Source of the DNA: Streptomyces sp. NBC_00289 | Lineage (GTDB): Bacteria; Actinomycetota; Actinomycetes; Streptomycetales; Streptomycetaceae | Assembly: GCF_041435115.1 (NCBI RefSeq) | Contig: NZ_CP108046.1 | Coordinates: 9,672,001-9,736,000, forward strand | Length of the DNA: 64,000 bases | Direction: 5' to 3' | Part shown: positions 26,253-35,944 of the stretch, one piece after another | How the letters are laid out: each line of letters opens with the position of its first letter | Numbering within the stretch: position 1 is the first letter of the stretch | Position numbers and translations under genes: made by a program | The notes under the pieces: generated by a model | Database searches by the model: none | Told to the model about the DNA's origin: nothing | The model's input: the letters and a program-made list of their open reading frames with translations, nothing else

Positions 26253-26867
26253 CTGTCACCGGCGTCCGGAGCCTTGTGCGCATGCCGGTACGCCGACGAC
26301 CGGAGCCCTGCCCGGCCCATCGGGGGACGTCTCTCCCGGGCGGATCCCCGCCCGGGATCACTCGACGTGGCACACCGTGCGCGCGTCGGCACCCTTGACC
26401 GCACAGCGTGGGGTGGAGGCGGTCGCTGTCGAGCGGGCCCGGAGGAGCCACACCGCGCGGGCTGTCCGCCGCGTCCGGGCCATCGCGCGCTGAGCGCCGC
26501 GCGAGCCTCCCGCCGTGGCACCCCGCCGCTCACCGGCTGATTCAGTAACCGGGCGGCTGAGCGTACGCGTCCAAGGCATGAGCTTGCGGGCGGCAGAATC
26601 TGCCTCAGGGAGGGCCCCGCCTCGAGTCGCTGATGAGCGGGCCGTCAGGCCTGCCGTGGCCCGACCCCTGCCCGCCACACCGTGCCACACGGTGGGCGAG
26701 GCCGCGGCCCCACCGGTTCAATAGGCTTACAGGGCATCTGCAGGTCGGCGTGCATCGCGGAGCGTCTGGCCACCGACCCGGACGCCGTCACGGTCACCGG
26801 CCGTGGCGGACCCGAGGCAGAACATCGGCGACCGAGGACAAGGTGGTGTCCAGCGGTGGAGAAGCGG
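26253..26867. other. Non-coding stretch
   Basis: About 615 GC-rich bases between the operon terminator and the phosphatase start. Open frames on both strands have no start signal or domain. I see no gene. Confidence 0.45.
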
Positions 26868-29288
26868 ATGACGGAGCTCAACGAAAGCCACGACGATCCC
26901 TTCGCCCTGCACCGCGCCGCTTTGGCGGTGCTCGACGACCGGGGAACCGTGATCGGATGGAACCGGCGGGCCCAGGAACTGCTCGGCTATCCGGACACAG
27001 CCGTGATCGGTCGCCCGGCGTCCGAGGTCCTTGTCGATCCCCGCGATCTGTCGGCTGTCAAGCAGGCCGCGGCGAGCTGCAGGAGAGCCGGCGGCTGGTG
27101 CGGGGTGCTCATGGTGCGGCATCGCGACGGGCGGCTCGTGGAGATGGGGCTCAGGGCCGATGCGCTCGCACGCGAGGGCCGCGTCCGCGAGTGGGTTCTC
27201 GCCGGGGCACTCGAGGCCGACGTCCTGGAGTGGCAGAGGGACCGCGCGGTCCTCGACGGGTTGTACCGCCGCTGCCCGATCGGCCTGGTCGTCCACAGCC
27301 CCGACATGAGGCTCCTCCGGGTCAACCGGGCCATCGAACGCTTCAGCGGCATCCCGGCAGCGGACTTTCGGGGGCTGCCCACCGGCTGCTTCCTCCTCCC
27401 CGATGACGCACGCAGGGCCGTGGACCGGGTGCGCCAGGTGATCGACACCGGAAGGCCGTCGGTCTACTCCGAGCAGTTCGTTCGCCTGGAGCAGGACCCC
27501 GCGCGAGAGCGGGTGGCGATGGTCTCGTCCTTCCCGATGGTCGATCCCTCCGGTCGCATTCTGGGTGTGGCCGAGATGATCGAGGACATCACCGAACGCC
27601 ATCGGGCCCAGCTTCGGCTCGCGCTCCTCGACCAGGCAGGCAGCCGTATCGGAACCACCCTTGACGTGGCGGAGACCGCCCGGGAACTCGCCGAGGTGAT
27701 GGTGCCTCACCTCGCCGACCATGCGTCAGTGGACCTCCTTCAGCCCGTGACGCGCGGTGAGGAACTGGCGGGGGCCTTGGCGGGGCCGGTGGTACGCGTG
27801 GGGGCCTGCGGTGTCGGTGCCCAGCAAGCCGGCCCGCCCCACCCACAGGGCGAGCCGGTGGAGTTCGCGCCGGACACCCCTCAGGCCAGATGCCTCGCCG
27901 AAGGGCGGCCCGTCCTGGAACCGGTTCTCCCGCCCGACTGGTTCTCGTCGAGAGGCCACCGGGGGGCCCACGCTCCGGACCTGGGCGCCCACTCGCTGAT
28001 CGTGGTACCCCTGGCCGCACGTGGCCTGGTGCTGGGCGTGATGACCCTGTGGCGTTCGCGCCGCCCCGATCCCTTCGAGGCGGACGATCTCACCCTCGCC
28101 CAGGAACTCGCCTCGCGCGCCGCTGTCGCCATCGACAACGCCCGGCGCTTCACCCAGCAGCAGGAGACCGCGTTCACCCTGCAGAGCAGCCTTCTGCCCC
28201 GGGCGGTTCCGGACCAGCCGGCCGTCGAGGTGGCCCTGCGCTACCGGCCGGCCAGCGCGGCTCCGGGCCTGGGCGGTGACTGGTTCGACGTCATTCCCCT
28301 GTCCGGGGCCCGGGTCGCCCTCGTCGTCGGCGACGTGGTGGGACGCGGCATCCACGCCGCCGCCACCATGGGCCGGTTGCGTACCGCCGTACACACGCTC
28401 GCCAGCCTCGACCTGGAACCGGACGAGGTCCTCTCTCGCCTGGACGACCTGGTCATCCTGCTGGCGGCGGAACAGGAAGCAGCCGGCGAACGACCCGTGG
28501 GCGAACAGGTCGTCGGTGCCACCTGCGTGTACGCCGTGTACGACCCGGTCTCCGGGCGGTGCTCCGTGGCCCGCGCCGGCCACCCTCCGCCGGTGGTGAC
28601 CGCTCCGGATGGGCAGGTGGGTCTGCTGGACCTGCCCGCCGGCCCCCCGCTCGGCCTGGGCGGTCTGCCGTTCGAGGCCCGGGACGTCGAACTGGCCGAG
28701 GGAAGCCTGCTGTGCCTGTACACCAACGGGCTCATCGGCGAACGCAACATCGATGCCGACGTCGGCCTGACCAAGCTGCGCGCCGCGCTCACCCGCCCCG
28801 CGGACGCGCTGGAACGGACATGCCAAGCGGTGGTTGACTCGCTCGTGCCATCGCGCCCCAGCGACGACGTCGCATTGGTGGTCGCCCGCACCCGAATGCT
28901 GCCACCGGACAGTGTCGCCTCCTGGCCTTTGCCGCTGGAGCCTGCCAGCGCCGCCCGGGCCCGGGCGCTGACCTCGGCCAAGCTGAGCGAATGGGGTCTG
29001 GAGCACCTGGCGTTCACGACCGAGCTGATCGCCAGCGAACTGGTCACCAACGTCTACCGGTACGCCAGCGGCCCCGCGACCCTGCGGCTGATCCGTGAAC
29101 GGTGTCTGGTGTGCGAGGTCAGCGACACCAGCCACACCTCACCCCACCTGCGCCGCGCCCGTACCACCGATGAGGGTGGGCGTGGCCTGTTCCTGGTGGC
29201 CCAGATGGCCGAACGCTGGGGTACCCGTTACACCCGCGACGGCAAGACCGTGTGGACCGAACAACCACTGGCCGGCACGCTCACCTGA
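26868..29288 (+). CDS. PAS-PAS-GAF-SpoIIE phosphatase-HATPase signalling protein
   Basis: 806-aa soluble regulator. Order: PAS 1 (about 8-120; GWNRRAQELLGYPD), PAS 2 (about 125-250; INRAIERFSGIPAADF-like and ending in EDITERHR), GAF (about 270-430), SpoIIE/PP2C phosphatase (about 440-660; GGDWFDVIPL, GDVVGRGIHAA, ending SDDVALVV) and a C-terminal anti-sigma-type HATPase (about 680-800; TTELIASELVTNVYRYA and DEGGRGLFLV). It probably senses a cytosolic cue and both dephosphorylates an anti-anti-sigma factor and binds it as a kinase. ATG 26868 has GGTGGAG upstream. No cognate sigma factor is adjacent. Confidence 0.93.
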   Translation: MTELNESHDDPFALHRAALAVLDDRGTVIGWNRRAQELLGYPDTAVIGRPASEVLVDPRDLSAVKQAAASCRRAGGWCGVLMVRHRDGRLVEMGLRADALAREGRVREWVLAGALEADVLEWQRDRAVLDGLYRRCPIGLVVHSPDMRLLRVNRAIERFSGIPAADFRGLPTGCFLLPDDARRAVDRVRQVIDTGRPSVYSEQFVRLEQDPARERVAMVSSFPMVDPSGRILGVAEMIEDITERHRAQLRLALLDQAGSRIGTTLDVAETARELAEVMVPHLADHASVDLLQPVTRGEELAGALAGPVVRVGACGVGAQQAGPPHPQGEPVEFAPDTPQARCLAEGRPVLEPVLPPDWFSSRGHRGAHAPDLGAHSLIVVPLAARGLVLGVMTLWRSRRPDPFEADDLTLAQELASRAAVAIDNARRFTQQQETAFTLQSSLLPRAVPDQPAVEVALRYRPASAAPGLGGDWFDVIPLSGARVALVVGDVVGRGIHAAATMGRLRTAVHTLASLDLEPDEVLSRLDDLVILLAAEQEAAGERPVGEQVVGATCVYAVYDPVSGRCSVARAGHPPPVVTAPDGQVGLLDLPAGPPLGLGGLPFEARDVELAEGSLLCLYTNGLIGERNIDADVGLTKLRAALTRPADALERTCQAVVDSLVPSRPSDDVALVVARTRMLPPDSVASWPLPLEPASAARARALTSAKLSEWGLEHLAFTTELIASELVTNVYRYASGPATLRLIRERCLVCEVSDTSHTSPHLRRARTTDEGGRGLFLVAQMAERWGTRYTRDGKTVWTEQPLAGTLT

Positions 29289-29455
29289 CCGTCTCAGGTC
29301 GTGCCGGGTGACCTCAGAGTCCCGCCGAGGACAGGTGCCGTGCTGACCATGCTGCTGCCCTGAGGGATCCGTGCGACCGGCGTTGGTCCGCTGGCCGCGC
29401 CGGACCAGCGCGGCGGCACCGAGGCCGCTCGCGTGGCCCGCCCGCGCGATCGCGG

Positions 29456-31072
29456 TCATTCGGCTGCGGCGAGCAGCCGTGCCTCGCTCTCCTCGTACAG
29501 CCGCCGGTTCTCGAGGCTCTCGGAGGAACGGCGCCGGTGGTCCAGACAGCTGCCCAGCCAGCCCGCCAGGTAGCCGAACGGGATGGAGACCAGCCCGGTG
29601 GACTGCATCGGGAACAGATCGAAGTCGGCGTTCGGGAAGACGGCGGACGGCGTGCCCGAAACGGCCTTGGAGAAGACCATCAGCAGCAGCGCGCAGGCCG
29701 CGCCGCCGTAGAGGGAGGCGAGTAGGCCGCCGCGGGTGAATCCTCGCCAGAACAGGGAGTAGGTGAGCGCGGGTGCTACCGCCGATGCCCCTATGCAGAT
29801 GGCCAGAGTGGTCAGCACGCCGACGTTCCAGTCCTGGACCAGGGTGGCGAGTCCGACGGCAAGGGTTCCCACGGCCACGCTCGTCCACACCGCCACCGTC
29901 ATCTCCGTGCGTGGATCGGCGTGTCCCCGGCGCGCCGCATGGGCGAACAGATCGTGGGCGAGTGACGAGGCGGCGGCCAGGGTCATGCCCGCGACCGACG
30001 ACAGCAGGGTGATGAACACCATGCCCGCCACGGCCGAGTAGAGAATCGTCGTGCCCGCGGAACCGTGTGCCTCGCCGAGCACCTGCGCCAGCATGAGCAC
30101 CGACGTCCTGCCCTGGGGGTCGGCCGCGGTGATGTACTGCGATCCCACCAGCGCCGCCGCTCCCGTACCCATGATGATGACGAGCAGGCAGAACGTGGTG
30201 ACCGTGCCGACCGCCCACGACATGGAGCGTCGTACGGCCGGCACGTCCCGCGCGGAGTACAGGCGCATCGTGATGTGGGGCAGGCAGGCCACGCCGAGGA
30301 CCACGGTGATCTGGAGACTGATGAAATCCAGCCGGTCGATGGCCGAGGTGCCCAACTGGAGGCCCTGCTGGAGGAAGGCGGGGCCCGTGCCGCTGCCGTG
30401 CTGGGCGGCCCTGAGCACGTTGCCGGGGCTCCAGCCGAAGCGGTTCAGCACCAGAGCGGCGACGACGGCGCTGGTGCCGAGCAGGATGACTATCTTGATC
30501 ATCTGGATGAGCGCGGTGCCTCTCATCCCGCCGAGCGCCGCGTAAATGATCATCAGGGTGCCGATGATGACGATGCACGCCGTCCTGGCTCCCGCCACGT
30601 GCGGGAGGTTCAGGATGGAGGTGAGCAGCGACCCGGCACCGGAGAGCTGGACGACCAGGAAGGGCAGGGTCGCCGAAAGCGTCACCACGCAGGCGGCGAC
30701 GCGCACAGCCCGTCCGGGCATGTTGCGGGCCAGGACGTCGCCCATGGTGAACCTGCCGGCGTTGCGCAGGGGTTCGGCCAGCAGGAACATCAGCAGCACC
30801 AGAGACAAGGCGGTGCTGACCGCAAGGACGTAGCCGTCGTAGCCGGCGAGCGCGACGATGCCGGTGGTGCTCAGCACCGTGGCCGCGGAGATGTAGTCGC
30901 CCGCGATGGCCAGGCCGTTCTTGAACGGTGTGAGCGAGAGGTAGCCGGTGTAGAAGTTCGTCAGGTCGTCGCGGTCCGGTCCCGCCATCACGCACATCAG
31001 CAGCGTGACAGTGACGAGCGTGGTGAACAGGATGAGGACGGTGGCCTGTGTCCCGGAGCTGAAGTCGTTCAT
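29456..31072 (-). CDS. Sodium/solute symporter (SSS family, ActP-like)
   Basis: 538 aa with about 13 membrane helices. SSS family features include TNFYTGYLSLTPFKNGLAIAG, then DYISAATVL, GRFTMGDVLARN and CLPHITMRLYSARDVPAVRR. The arrangement with a DUF485 protein directly upstream is that of the acetate/monocarboxylate permease ActP and its YjcH partner. Starts at ATG 31072, overlapping the DUF485 stop by ATGA. Likely imports short monocarboxylates with Na+ or H+. Confidence 0.92.
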   Translation of the reverse strand: MNDFSSGTQATVLILFTTLVTVTLLMCVMAGPDRDDLTNFYTGYLSLTPFKNGLAIAGDYISAATVLSTTGIVALAGYDGYVLAVSTALSLVLLMFLLAEPLRNAGRFTMGDVLARNMPGRAVRVAACVVTLSATLPFLVVQLSGAGSLLTSILNLPHVAGARTACIVIIGTLMIIYAALGGMRGTALIQMIKIVILLGTSAVVAALVLNRFGWSPGNVLRAAQHGSGTGPAFLQQGLQLGTSAIDRLDFISLQITVVLGVACLPHITMRLYSARDVPAVRRSMSWAVGTVTTFCLLVIIMGTGAAALVGSQYITAADPQGRTSVLMLAQVLGEAHGSAGTTILYSAVAGMVFITLLSSVAGMTLAAASSLAHDLFAHAARRGHADPRTEMTVAVWTSVAVGTLAVGLATLVQDWNVGVLTTLAICIGASAVAPALTYSLFWRGFTRGGLLASLYGGAACALLLMVFSKAVSGTPSAVFPNADFDLFPMQSTGLVSIPFGYLAGWLGSCLDHRRRSSESLENRRLYEESEARLLAAAE

Positions 31073-31527
31073 CTCGCCGTCCCTGCGTGCCGGCCGACGG
31101 GGACCGCCCGTTCCCTGACGGCGCGGGCCAATGGATCCACCGAGCGTCGTGCGCTGCGTCCGTACCAGAAGACCGCCGCGAAGGTGACGACGAGCTGGAG
31201 GACCCCCAGGGTCATGCCCAGGCTGAACTCCCCGGCGATCTTGGACCCCATCAAGTCGGGCGCGAAGCAGGACAGCACGACATACACCACGAAGGAGCCG
31301 AGCGCGGCGAGCGTGGAGATCCGGCGGAGCAGGCGGTAGGCCGAGCGGAGGGCGGCGAGGTCGGCACCGTGCCGATGAGCCTCCTGCGTGTACGGCTCGA
31401 CCCAGGAGGCCTGCCCGTACGAGTCGTACCGAGGGACGTCGTACTCGTACGACTGGCGATGGGTGTGCGGCAGGGGCCATCCCGGTGGTGCTGATGGCCG
31501 GTACCGGTTCTCGTCGGGGTATGTCAT
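31069..31527 (-). CDS. DUF485 membrane protein (YjcH-like), with N-terminal extension
   Basis: 152 aa. The C-terminal half has the two membrane helices of DUF485 (LRRISTLAALGSFVVYVVLS; LGVLQLVVTFAAVFWYGRSA), the partner of ActP-type symporters. The first 60 residues are hydrophilic and Tyr/Pro-rich (SYEYDVPRYDSYGQASWVEP), longer than in typical family members. ATG 31527 has GGAAGG 9 bases upstream. Translationally coupled to the symporter. Confidence 0.9.
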   Translation of the reverse strand: MTYPDENRYRPSAPPGWPLPHTHRQSYEYDVPRYDSYGQASWVEPYTQEAHRHGADLAALRSAYRLLRRISTLAALGSFVVYVVLSCFAPDLMGSKIAGEFSLGMTLGVLQLVVTFAAVFWYGRSARRSVDPLARAVRERAVPVGRHAGTAR

Positions 31528-31683
31528 CGCCTGGCCTTCCACTACGGCTCGGATCCGTGGAGGTGAACGGGGAAAATGGTGTCAGGCGGCGCACCATACC
31601 GACTGGTTGGGATGTCCGTAAGTAAGCTGTGGGTCACGTTTCGGGGTCGGCGCGGCTGCCCGGGGTGAGGATCGACGTCGTGG

Positions 31684-32736
31684 TCAACGGGCGGGGTCGA
31701 GAAGGATCTTGCGGACACCGGCGGCGCGGCTGTTGAACAGTTCGTACGCCGCGGGACCCTGGGAGAGGGGGAGGCGGTGGGAGACCACGACCTCCGGTGT
31801 GATGCGACCGGCCTGGGCGAGGGGGATCAGGGCCGGCAGCTCGTAGTGGATCGAACACAGCCCGATGGCGAACTCGAGCTCCTTGATCTGGGCCAGTCCC
31901 ATGTGGAAGGGAAAGGCCTTGTTCTGGCTGACGCCGATGACACTGACCCGACCTGCCTGCCGAACGGCTTTGAGGGCGAGCTCGATGGTGGCGTCCGAGC
32001 CCACGGCTTCCACCACGGCGTCCGGTCCGCGCCCTGCGGTCATCTCCCGTATGGCCGTGCGGGCGTCCTCGCCCTCCACCGGCTCGACGCCGAGGGTGGC
32101 GGCGAAGGCACGGCGCTCCGCGACCAGGTCCACGCCCAGCACACGGGCGGCGCCCATCACGAAGGCGGATTGCGCGGCCATGAGGCCGACCGGGCCCAGG
32201 CCGATGACCAGGACCGTTTCACCGGGCTGGATACGGGCTCGACGGCAGCCGTACCAGGCCGTGGGGGCGTTGTCCGTCAGCACGACGGCGGCCTCGTCCG
32301 AGATGCCGTCGGGCAGGTGCACCAGGTTGACCTCGGCATGGGGCACGGCAAGGAACTCGGCCTGACTGCCCGGGAGGCGCGGGCTCACGCCGTAACAAAG
32401 GTCCGTCGGCGCATGGGCTCGCTCGCACCTGGCCGTGAAACCCCTCGCGCATGTCGCGCACAGAGTGCAGCCCGCCGAGGCGGGAACCAGGACGCGGTCG
32501 CCGGACGTGAAACGGGTGACCCGGTCACCGGTCTCGACCACCACGCCGACGCACTCGTGTCCCGGGGTGTAACCCGCGTCCGGGCTGAACCCGTTGCCAC
32601 CGTAGATGTGCAGGTCGCTGCCGCATATACCGGCCGTGGTGACCCGGACGACCGCGTCCGTGGGACTGGTGACGGCGGGGTCGGGGACGTCGCCGTAGTG
32701 GATGTCGTGGGGGCCCTGGTAGGTCAGTGCCTTCAC
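31684..32736 (-). CDS. Zinc-dependent alcohol dehydrogenase (MDR superfamily)
   Basis: 350 aa. It has the GroES-like N-domain with catalytic zinc ligands (AGICGSDLH, PGHECVG), a structural zinc loop with cysteines (GCTLCATCARGFTARCERAH), a Rossmann motif (GLGPVGLMAAQ) and a final helix ending in LLDPAR. GTG 32736 is set by GGAGG 6 bases upstream; the ATG inside that spacer is out of frame. Divergent from a TetR gene that likely represses it. Substrate is probably a secondary alcohol or polyol, not resolvable here. Confidence 0.92.
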   Translation of the reverse strand: MKALTYQGPHDIHYGDVPDPAVTSPTDAVVRVTTAGICGSDLHIYGGNGFSPDAGYTPGHECVGVVVETGDRVTRFTSGDRVLVPASAGCTLCATCARGFTARCERAHAPTDLCYGVSPRLPGSQAEFLAVPHAEVNLVHLPDGISDEAAVVLTDNAPTAWYGCRRARIQPGETVLVIGLGPVGLMAAQSAFVMGAARVLGVDLVAERRAFAATLGVEPVEGEDARTAIREMTAGRGPDAVVEAVGSDATIELALKAVRQAGRVSVIGVSQNKAFPFHMGLAQIKELEFAIGLCSIHYELPALIPLAQAGRITPEVVVSHRLPLSQGPAAYELFNSRAAGVRKILLDPAR

Positions 32737-32829
32737 TGCATGCCTCCATTCAGGCGCAGGGCGGCGCCCGTGCAGAACAGGATTTCCGGAGTGGGACGTA
32801 CAACGCGCCAAGGCGCTTTCATCAGACAT

Positions 32830-32845
32830 TAATGCGCCCGTATTA
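32830..32845. promoter_or_regulatory. TAAT-N8-ATTA dyad in the ADH/TetR divergent promoter
   Basis: An AT-rich 4-bp inverted repeat in an otherwise GC-rich spacer between the divergent alcohol dehydrogenase and TetR starts. Candidate operator. TAGCAT at 32863-32868 could be the -10 of a leaderless TetR transcript starting near GTG 32877. Confidence 0.4.
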
Positions 32846-32876
32846 CTTCGGCGGGGCGACGCTAGCATGGGCATCC

Positions 32877-33575
32877 GTGACAGCACATGAGACGCAGGCC
32901 ACGTCGCCTCGGAGCCGGAAAGCCGGTGACACTCGCGGCACACTCATCCGGGCCGCCGAGCAGTTGTTCGCCGCGAAGGGCGTCGACGGTGCGTCGCTCA
33001 ACGAGATCAAGCGGGCCGCCGGCCAGCGCAACGCGACGGCCCTGCAGTACCACTTCGGCGACCGGGCGGGTCTCCTGCGGGCCGTACTCGACAAACACCT
33101 TCCCGCGGTGGACGCCCGCCGGGAGGTGCTGCTGCGGCAGTACGAGGACAGCGGCACCGTCGACCTCCGCTCCCTCGCCGCCGCACTGGTGCTGCCGGTC
33201 GCCGCGAAACTCGCCGACCCCGACGGCGGCCGCGAGTTCCTGCAGATCGTGGCCGAACTGCTCAACCGCCCCGAACCCCTGGTCGAGGTCGTCGTGACCA
33301 AGGGGTCGAGCATCCATCCCTGGCGGCGCCTGGTGCAGCCCCTGCTGGCTGCCGAGTCGACCACGGTGTTCCACAGCCGCTTCACCGCCATGCGCTTCAG
33401 TCACGCCGAACTCGCCGCCCGGGCCGCCGGCCGCCCTCGAAGGGACGACCGGTTGTTCACCAGCCGACTGATCGACCTGGTCACCGCACTGCTGGCCGCG
33501 CCGGTGTCCGAGCAGACCGCACGACTGCTGCACGAGCGAGGCCCGAAAGGAAAGCCCCAGCCTCCGACCCGCTGA
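32877..33575 (+). CDS. TetR-family transcriptional regulator
   Basis: 232 aa. The HTH lies at about residues 18-65 (LNEIKRAAGQRNATALQYHF, then GDRAGLLRAVLDKHLP), followed by a helical ligand domain with conserved HSRFTAMRFSHAEL. GTG 32877 is chosen because the extended frame runs through the divergent promoter; it is probably leaderless. Divergent from the Zn alcohol dehydrogenase. Confidence 0.87.
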   Translation: MTAHETQATSPRSRKAGDTRGTLIRAAEQLFAAKGVDGASLNEIKRAAGQRNATALQYHFGDRAGLLRAVLDKHLPAVDARREVLLRQYEDSGTVDLRSLAAALVLPVAAKLADPDGGREFLQIVAELLNRPEPLVEVVVTKGSSIHPWRRLVQPLLAAESTTVFHSRFTAMRFSHAELAARAAGRPRRDDRLFTSRLIDLVTALLAAPVSEQTARLLHERGPKGKPQPPTR

Positions 33576-33712
33576 ACCGTCCGGCCCCGCAGACGGCCCG
33601 CACCTGGTCGGTCCTCCCGGCCCCCGCGCCGCCTCACCCGCAGGCTTTCCCGGCCCCGGTTCGCGGAAGGCAGGTTCACCGATGGCATGAGATGAACGTC
33701 ACACATCGTGCG

Positions 33713-33730
33713 TACCAACTGGTCGGTACT
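33713..33730. promoter_or_regulatory. 18-bp imperfect palindrome GTACC...GGTAC before the oxidoreductase
   Basis: GTACCAACTGGTCGGTAC has perfect 5-bp outer arms and matched inner AC/GT positions, the usual shape of a TetR operator. It ends 32 bp before the ATG of the NADP-dependent oxidoreductase and would overlap its promoter. The binding regulator is unknown; the TetR just upstream is possible. Confidence 0.55.
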
Positions 33731-33762
33731 CTTCGGCGGAGCCGCGAACGACAGGAGACGCC

Positions 33763-34770
33763 ATGTCTGCGACCAACCGCCAGATCCGCCTGGCAGCCCG
33801 CCCCACGGGCGAAGTGAAACCCGAGGACTGGGAGCACTGTTCAGGGCCCGTCGACGAGCCGGGACCGGGCGAATTCGCGGGCCGCACGCGGGCCATCTCC
33901 CTGGACCCTGCCATGCGGGGCTGGCTGGACGACCGTCCCTCCTACCTGCCGCCGGTGGGCATCGGTGACGTGATGCGCGCCGGATCGGTCGTCCAGGTCA
34001 CCGCCTCCAACCACCCCGACTTCCAGCCGGGTGATCACGTGGTCGGCACCTTCGGAGTCCAGGAGTACGTGGTGTCCGACGGTAGGGGAGCCATGAAGAT
34101 CGACACCTCCCTGGCCCCGCCCTCGACGTACCTGGGCGCCCTTGGGATGCCCGGCATGACCGCCTACTTCGGTCTGCTGGACGTCGGGGCGCTCAAGGAC
34201 GGCGAGACCGTCGTGGTGTCGGGGGCGGCCGGAGCGGTCGGCACCATCGTGGGCCAGATCGCGAAGGCCAGGGGCTGTCGGGTCGTGGGCATCGCGGGAG
34301 GGCCGGAGAAGTGCGCGTTGCTCACCGACGAACTCGGATTCGACGCGGCGATCGACTACCGCGCCGACGACGTCAGGAAAGCCCTGCGCCGGCAGGCCCC
34401 CGACGGAATCGACGTCTACTTCGACAACGTGGGAGGAGACATCCTCGACGCCGCCCTGACCCGGCTGGCGATGCGTGCGCGAGTCGTGGTCTGCGGTGCG
34501 ATCAGCCAGTACAACAACGACACGCCGGTCAAGGGCCCCTCCAACTACCTCTCCCTCCTCGTGCGCCGCGCCCGCATGGAGGGCTTCGTCGTCTTCGACT
34601 ACGCCAAGCGCTACGCGGAGGCTGCGCAGGACATCTCCACCTGGATCGGCGAGGGCCGCATCAAGGTCAAGGAACATGTGGTGAAGGGGAGCGTGGACGA
34701 CTTCCCCGAAACGTTGCAGATGCTCTTCCGCGGAGAGAACGTCGGCAAGCTCGTCCTGGAACTGGCCTGA
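33763..34770 (+). CDS. NADP-dependent oxidoreductase (zinc-free MDR, curcumin/alkenal reductase-like)
   Basis: 335 aa. Family features are the N-terminal RQIRLAARPTGEVKPEDWE segment, ALGMPGMTAYFGLLDVG, the cofactor loop VSGAAGAVGTIVGQIAKARG, YFDNVGGDILDAAL and ISQYN. No zinc ligands, as expected for this class, which reduces alpha,beta-unsaturated carbonyls with NADPH. ATG 33763 has AGGAGA 6 bases upstream. A palindrome at 33713-33730 suggests control by a TetR. Confidence 0.93.
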   Translation: MSATNRQIRLAARPTGEVKPEDWEHCSGPVDEPGPGEFAGRTRAISLDPAMRGWLDDRPSYLPPVGIGDVMRAGSVVQVTASNHPDFQPGDHVVGTFGVQEYVVSDGRGAMKIDTSLAPPSTYLGALGMPGMTAYFGLLDVGALKDGETVVVSGAAGAVGTIVGQIAKARGCRVVGIAGGPEKCALLTDELGFDAAIDYRADDVRKALRRQAPDGIDVYFDNVGGDILDAALTRLAMRARVVVCGAISQYNNDTPVKGPSNYLSLLVRRARMEGFVVFDYAKRYAEAAQDISTWIGEGRIKVKEHVVKGSVDDFPETLQMLFRGENVGKLVLELA

Positions 34771-34904
34771 CCGCCGTCGGGAGCGGAGTCACCGCCCACC
34801 CATGACAGACGGACGGCGCCGCGCTCGGGTGCTGCGGATCGTCACGGGCTGCGGCATCCGGGGGTGCTGGTACTTCCAGGGCGTGCCGCGGCCGTCCGGC
34901 GGTG

Positions 34905-35290
34905 CGGGGCTGCGCGTGATCGACCGGTTCGGGCCGGTCAGCGATCCGCCCTTTTGGCGCGAACGGTGGCCGCGTCGACGATCGTCGAGGTCCAGTCCAC
35001 CTCGCCCCGGGTCCCGAGTTCGTCCAGCACCGCCCGGTGCAGCCGACGCCACAGGCCGGCCTCGGTCCCTACCGTGAAGCGGCGATGCGCCGTGGCGGGC
35101 GACGTGCCGAACGTCGGCGGCAGATGCCGCCAGGCACAGCCGCTGGTCAGCGCGTACACCACTGCCGTGAACACGCCCGCTCGTCACACGGAGCGGTCGC
35201 ACCACCTTGCGGACGAACAGCGAACGACGGCAGCAACGGGGCGGCCGGCTCCCAGAGTTCATCAGGAACCAGACGCTTCGATAGATCAGC
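34905..35290 (-). pseudogene. IS5-family transposase remnant (N-terminal part, frameshifted)
   Basis: Two frames carry the parts of one IS5/DUF4096 transposase start. One has VPDELWEPAAPLLPSFAVRP (about 35285-35180), the next AVVYALTSGCAWRHLPPTFG and WTSTIVDAATVRAKR (35170-34938), then KGGSLTGPN in a third frame. At least two frameshifts are present and the catalytic core and C-terminus are missing. No terminal inverted repeats found. Dead element. Confidence 0.8.
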
Positions 35291-35320
35291 ACCCACGACC
35301 GGCATCGTGCCGCACGAACA

Positions 35321-35926
35321 TCACGTCACGTGAGACACCCTCTGAGCCTTGGTTGGTGCGGCCGACCTGGCGGCCTGCTCGATCTTCGCCCGGTAGGCGG
35401 CACGGGCTTCCTCGTCGATCTGCCCCTCGTGTTCGGCGCGCACCCCGGTCCGGCCGTCGAGGCCCTCGCGCAGGATATCGGCGTGCCCGGCATGCCGGAT
35501 GGACTCGCCGAGGACATGGACCATGACGGCGAACAGGTTCGTGTTGGGACAAGGCTCCGGCCACCACGGCACGTGGCCGGGGGCGTCGAGGGGAAGCTCG
35601 TTGATCGTCGCGTCCGAGTGTTCCCACGTGCGCCGGTAGAACCCGACGATCTGATCGCGGGTCTCGTCCTCCGTCGCCCACTGATCGCTGCCGTCGGAGT
35701 CCTGCCACCGGGGCAGCGGTTCCGGGGAAGGGCGGTCGAAGACCTCGCCGAAGTACCTGGCCTCGACGGTGGCCACGTGTTTGACCAGGCCGAGGAGGTT
35801 GGTCCCGGTCGCTGTCAAAGGTCGGCGGGCGTCGTATTCGGACAAGCCATCGAGTTTCCAGAGCAGCACCTTGCGGTCCCGCCGCAGTCTCCCGTGCAGG
35901 TTGTCTTTCGCGAATTCGTCGATCAT
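35321..35926 (-). CDS. DinB-family protein (DUF664)
   Basis: About 201 aa with the four-helix DinB fold. LRRDRKVLLWKLDGLSEYDA is followed by GLVKHVATVEARYFGEVFDR and ESIRHAGHADILREGLDGR. The three histidines of the metal site are in LVKHVA, the middle region and HAGHADILRE. The family includes thiol S-transferases such as those using bacillithiol or mycothiol. Start ATG 35926 is likely; ATG 35944 adds six residues. Confidence 0.88.
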   Translation of the reverse strand: MIDEFAKDNLHGRLRRDRKVLLWKLDGLSEYDARRPLTATGTNLLGLVKHVATVEARYFGEVFDRPSPEPLPRWQDSDGSDQWATEDETRDQIVGFYRRTWEHSDATINELPLDAPGHVPWWPEPCPNTNLFAVMVHVLGESIRHAGHADILREGLDGRTGVRAEHEGQIDEEARAAYRAKIEQAARSAAPTKAQRVSHVT

Positions 35927-35944
35927 GCGGCATGAGCCTGCCAT

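Noticed and set aside
26253..26867. Several frames of about 90-110 codons on both strands
   Set aside because: No start signals, no domain, irregular codon-position bias.
29139..30995. Very long minus-strand frame overlapping the symporter and the phosphatase end
   Set aside because: The symporter frame itself fits a known membrane family; the other is a shadow.
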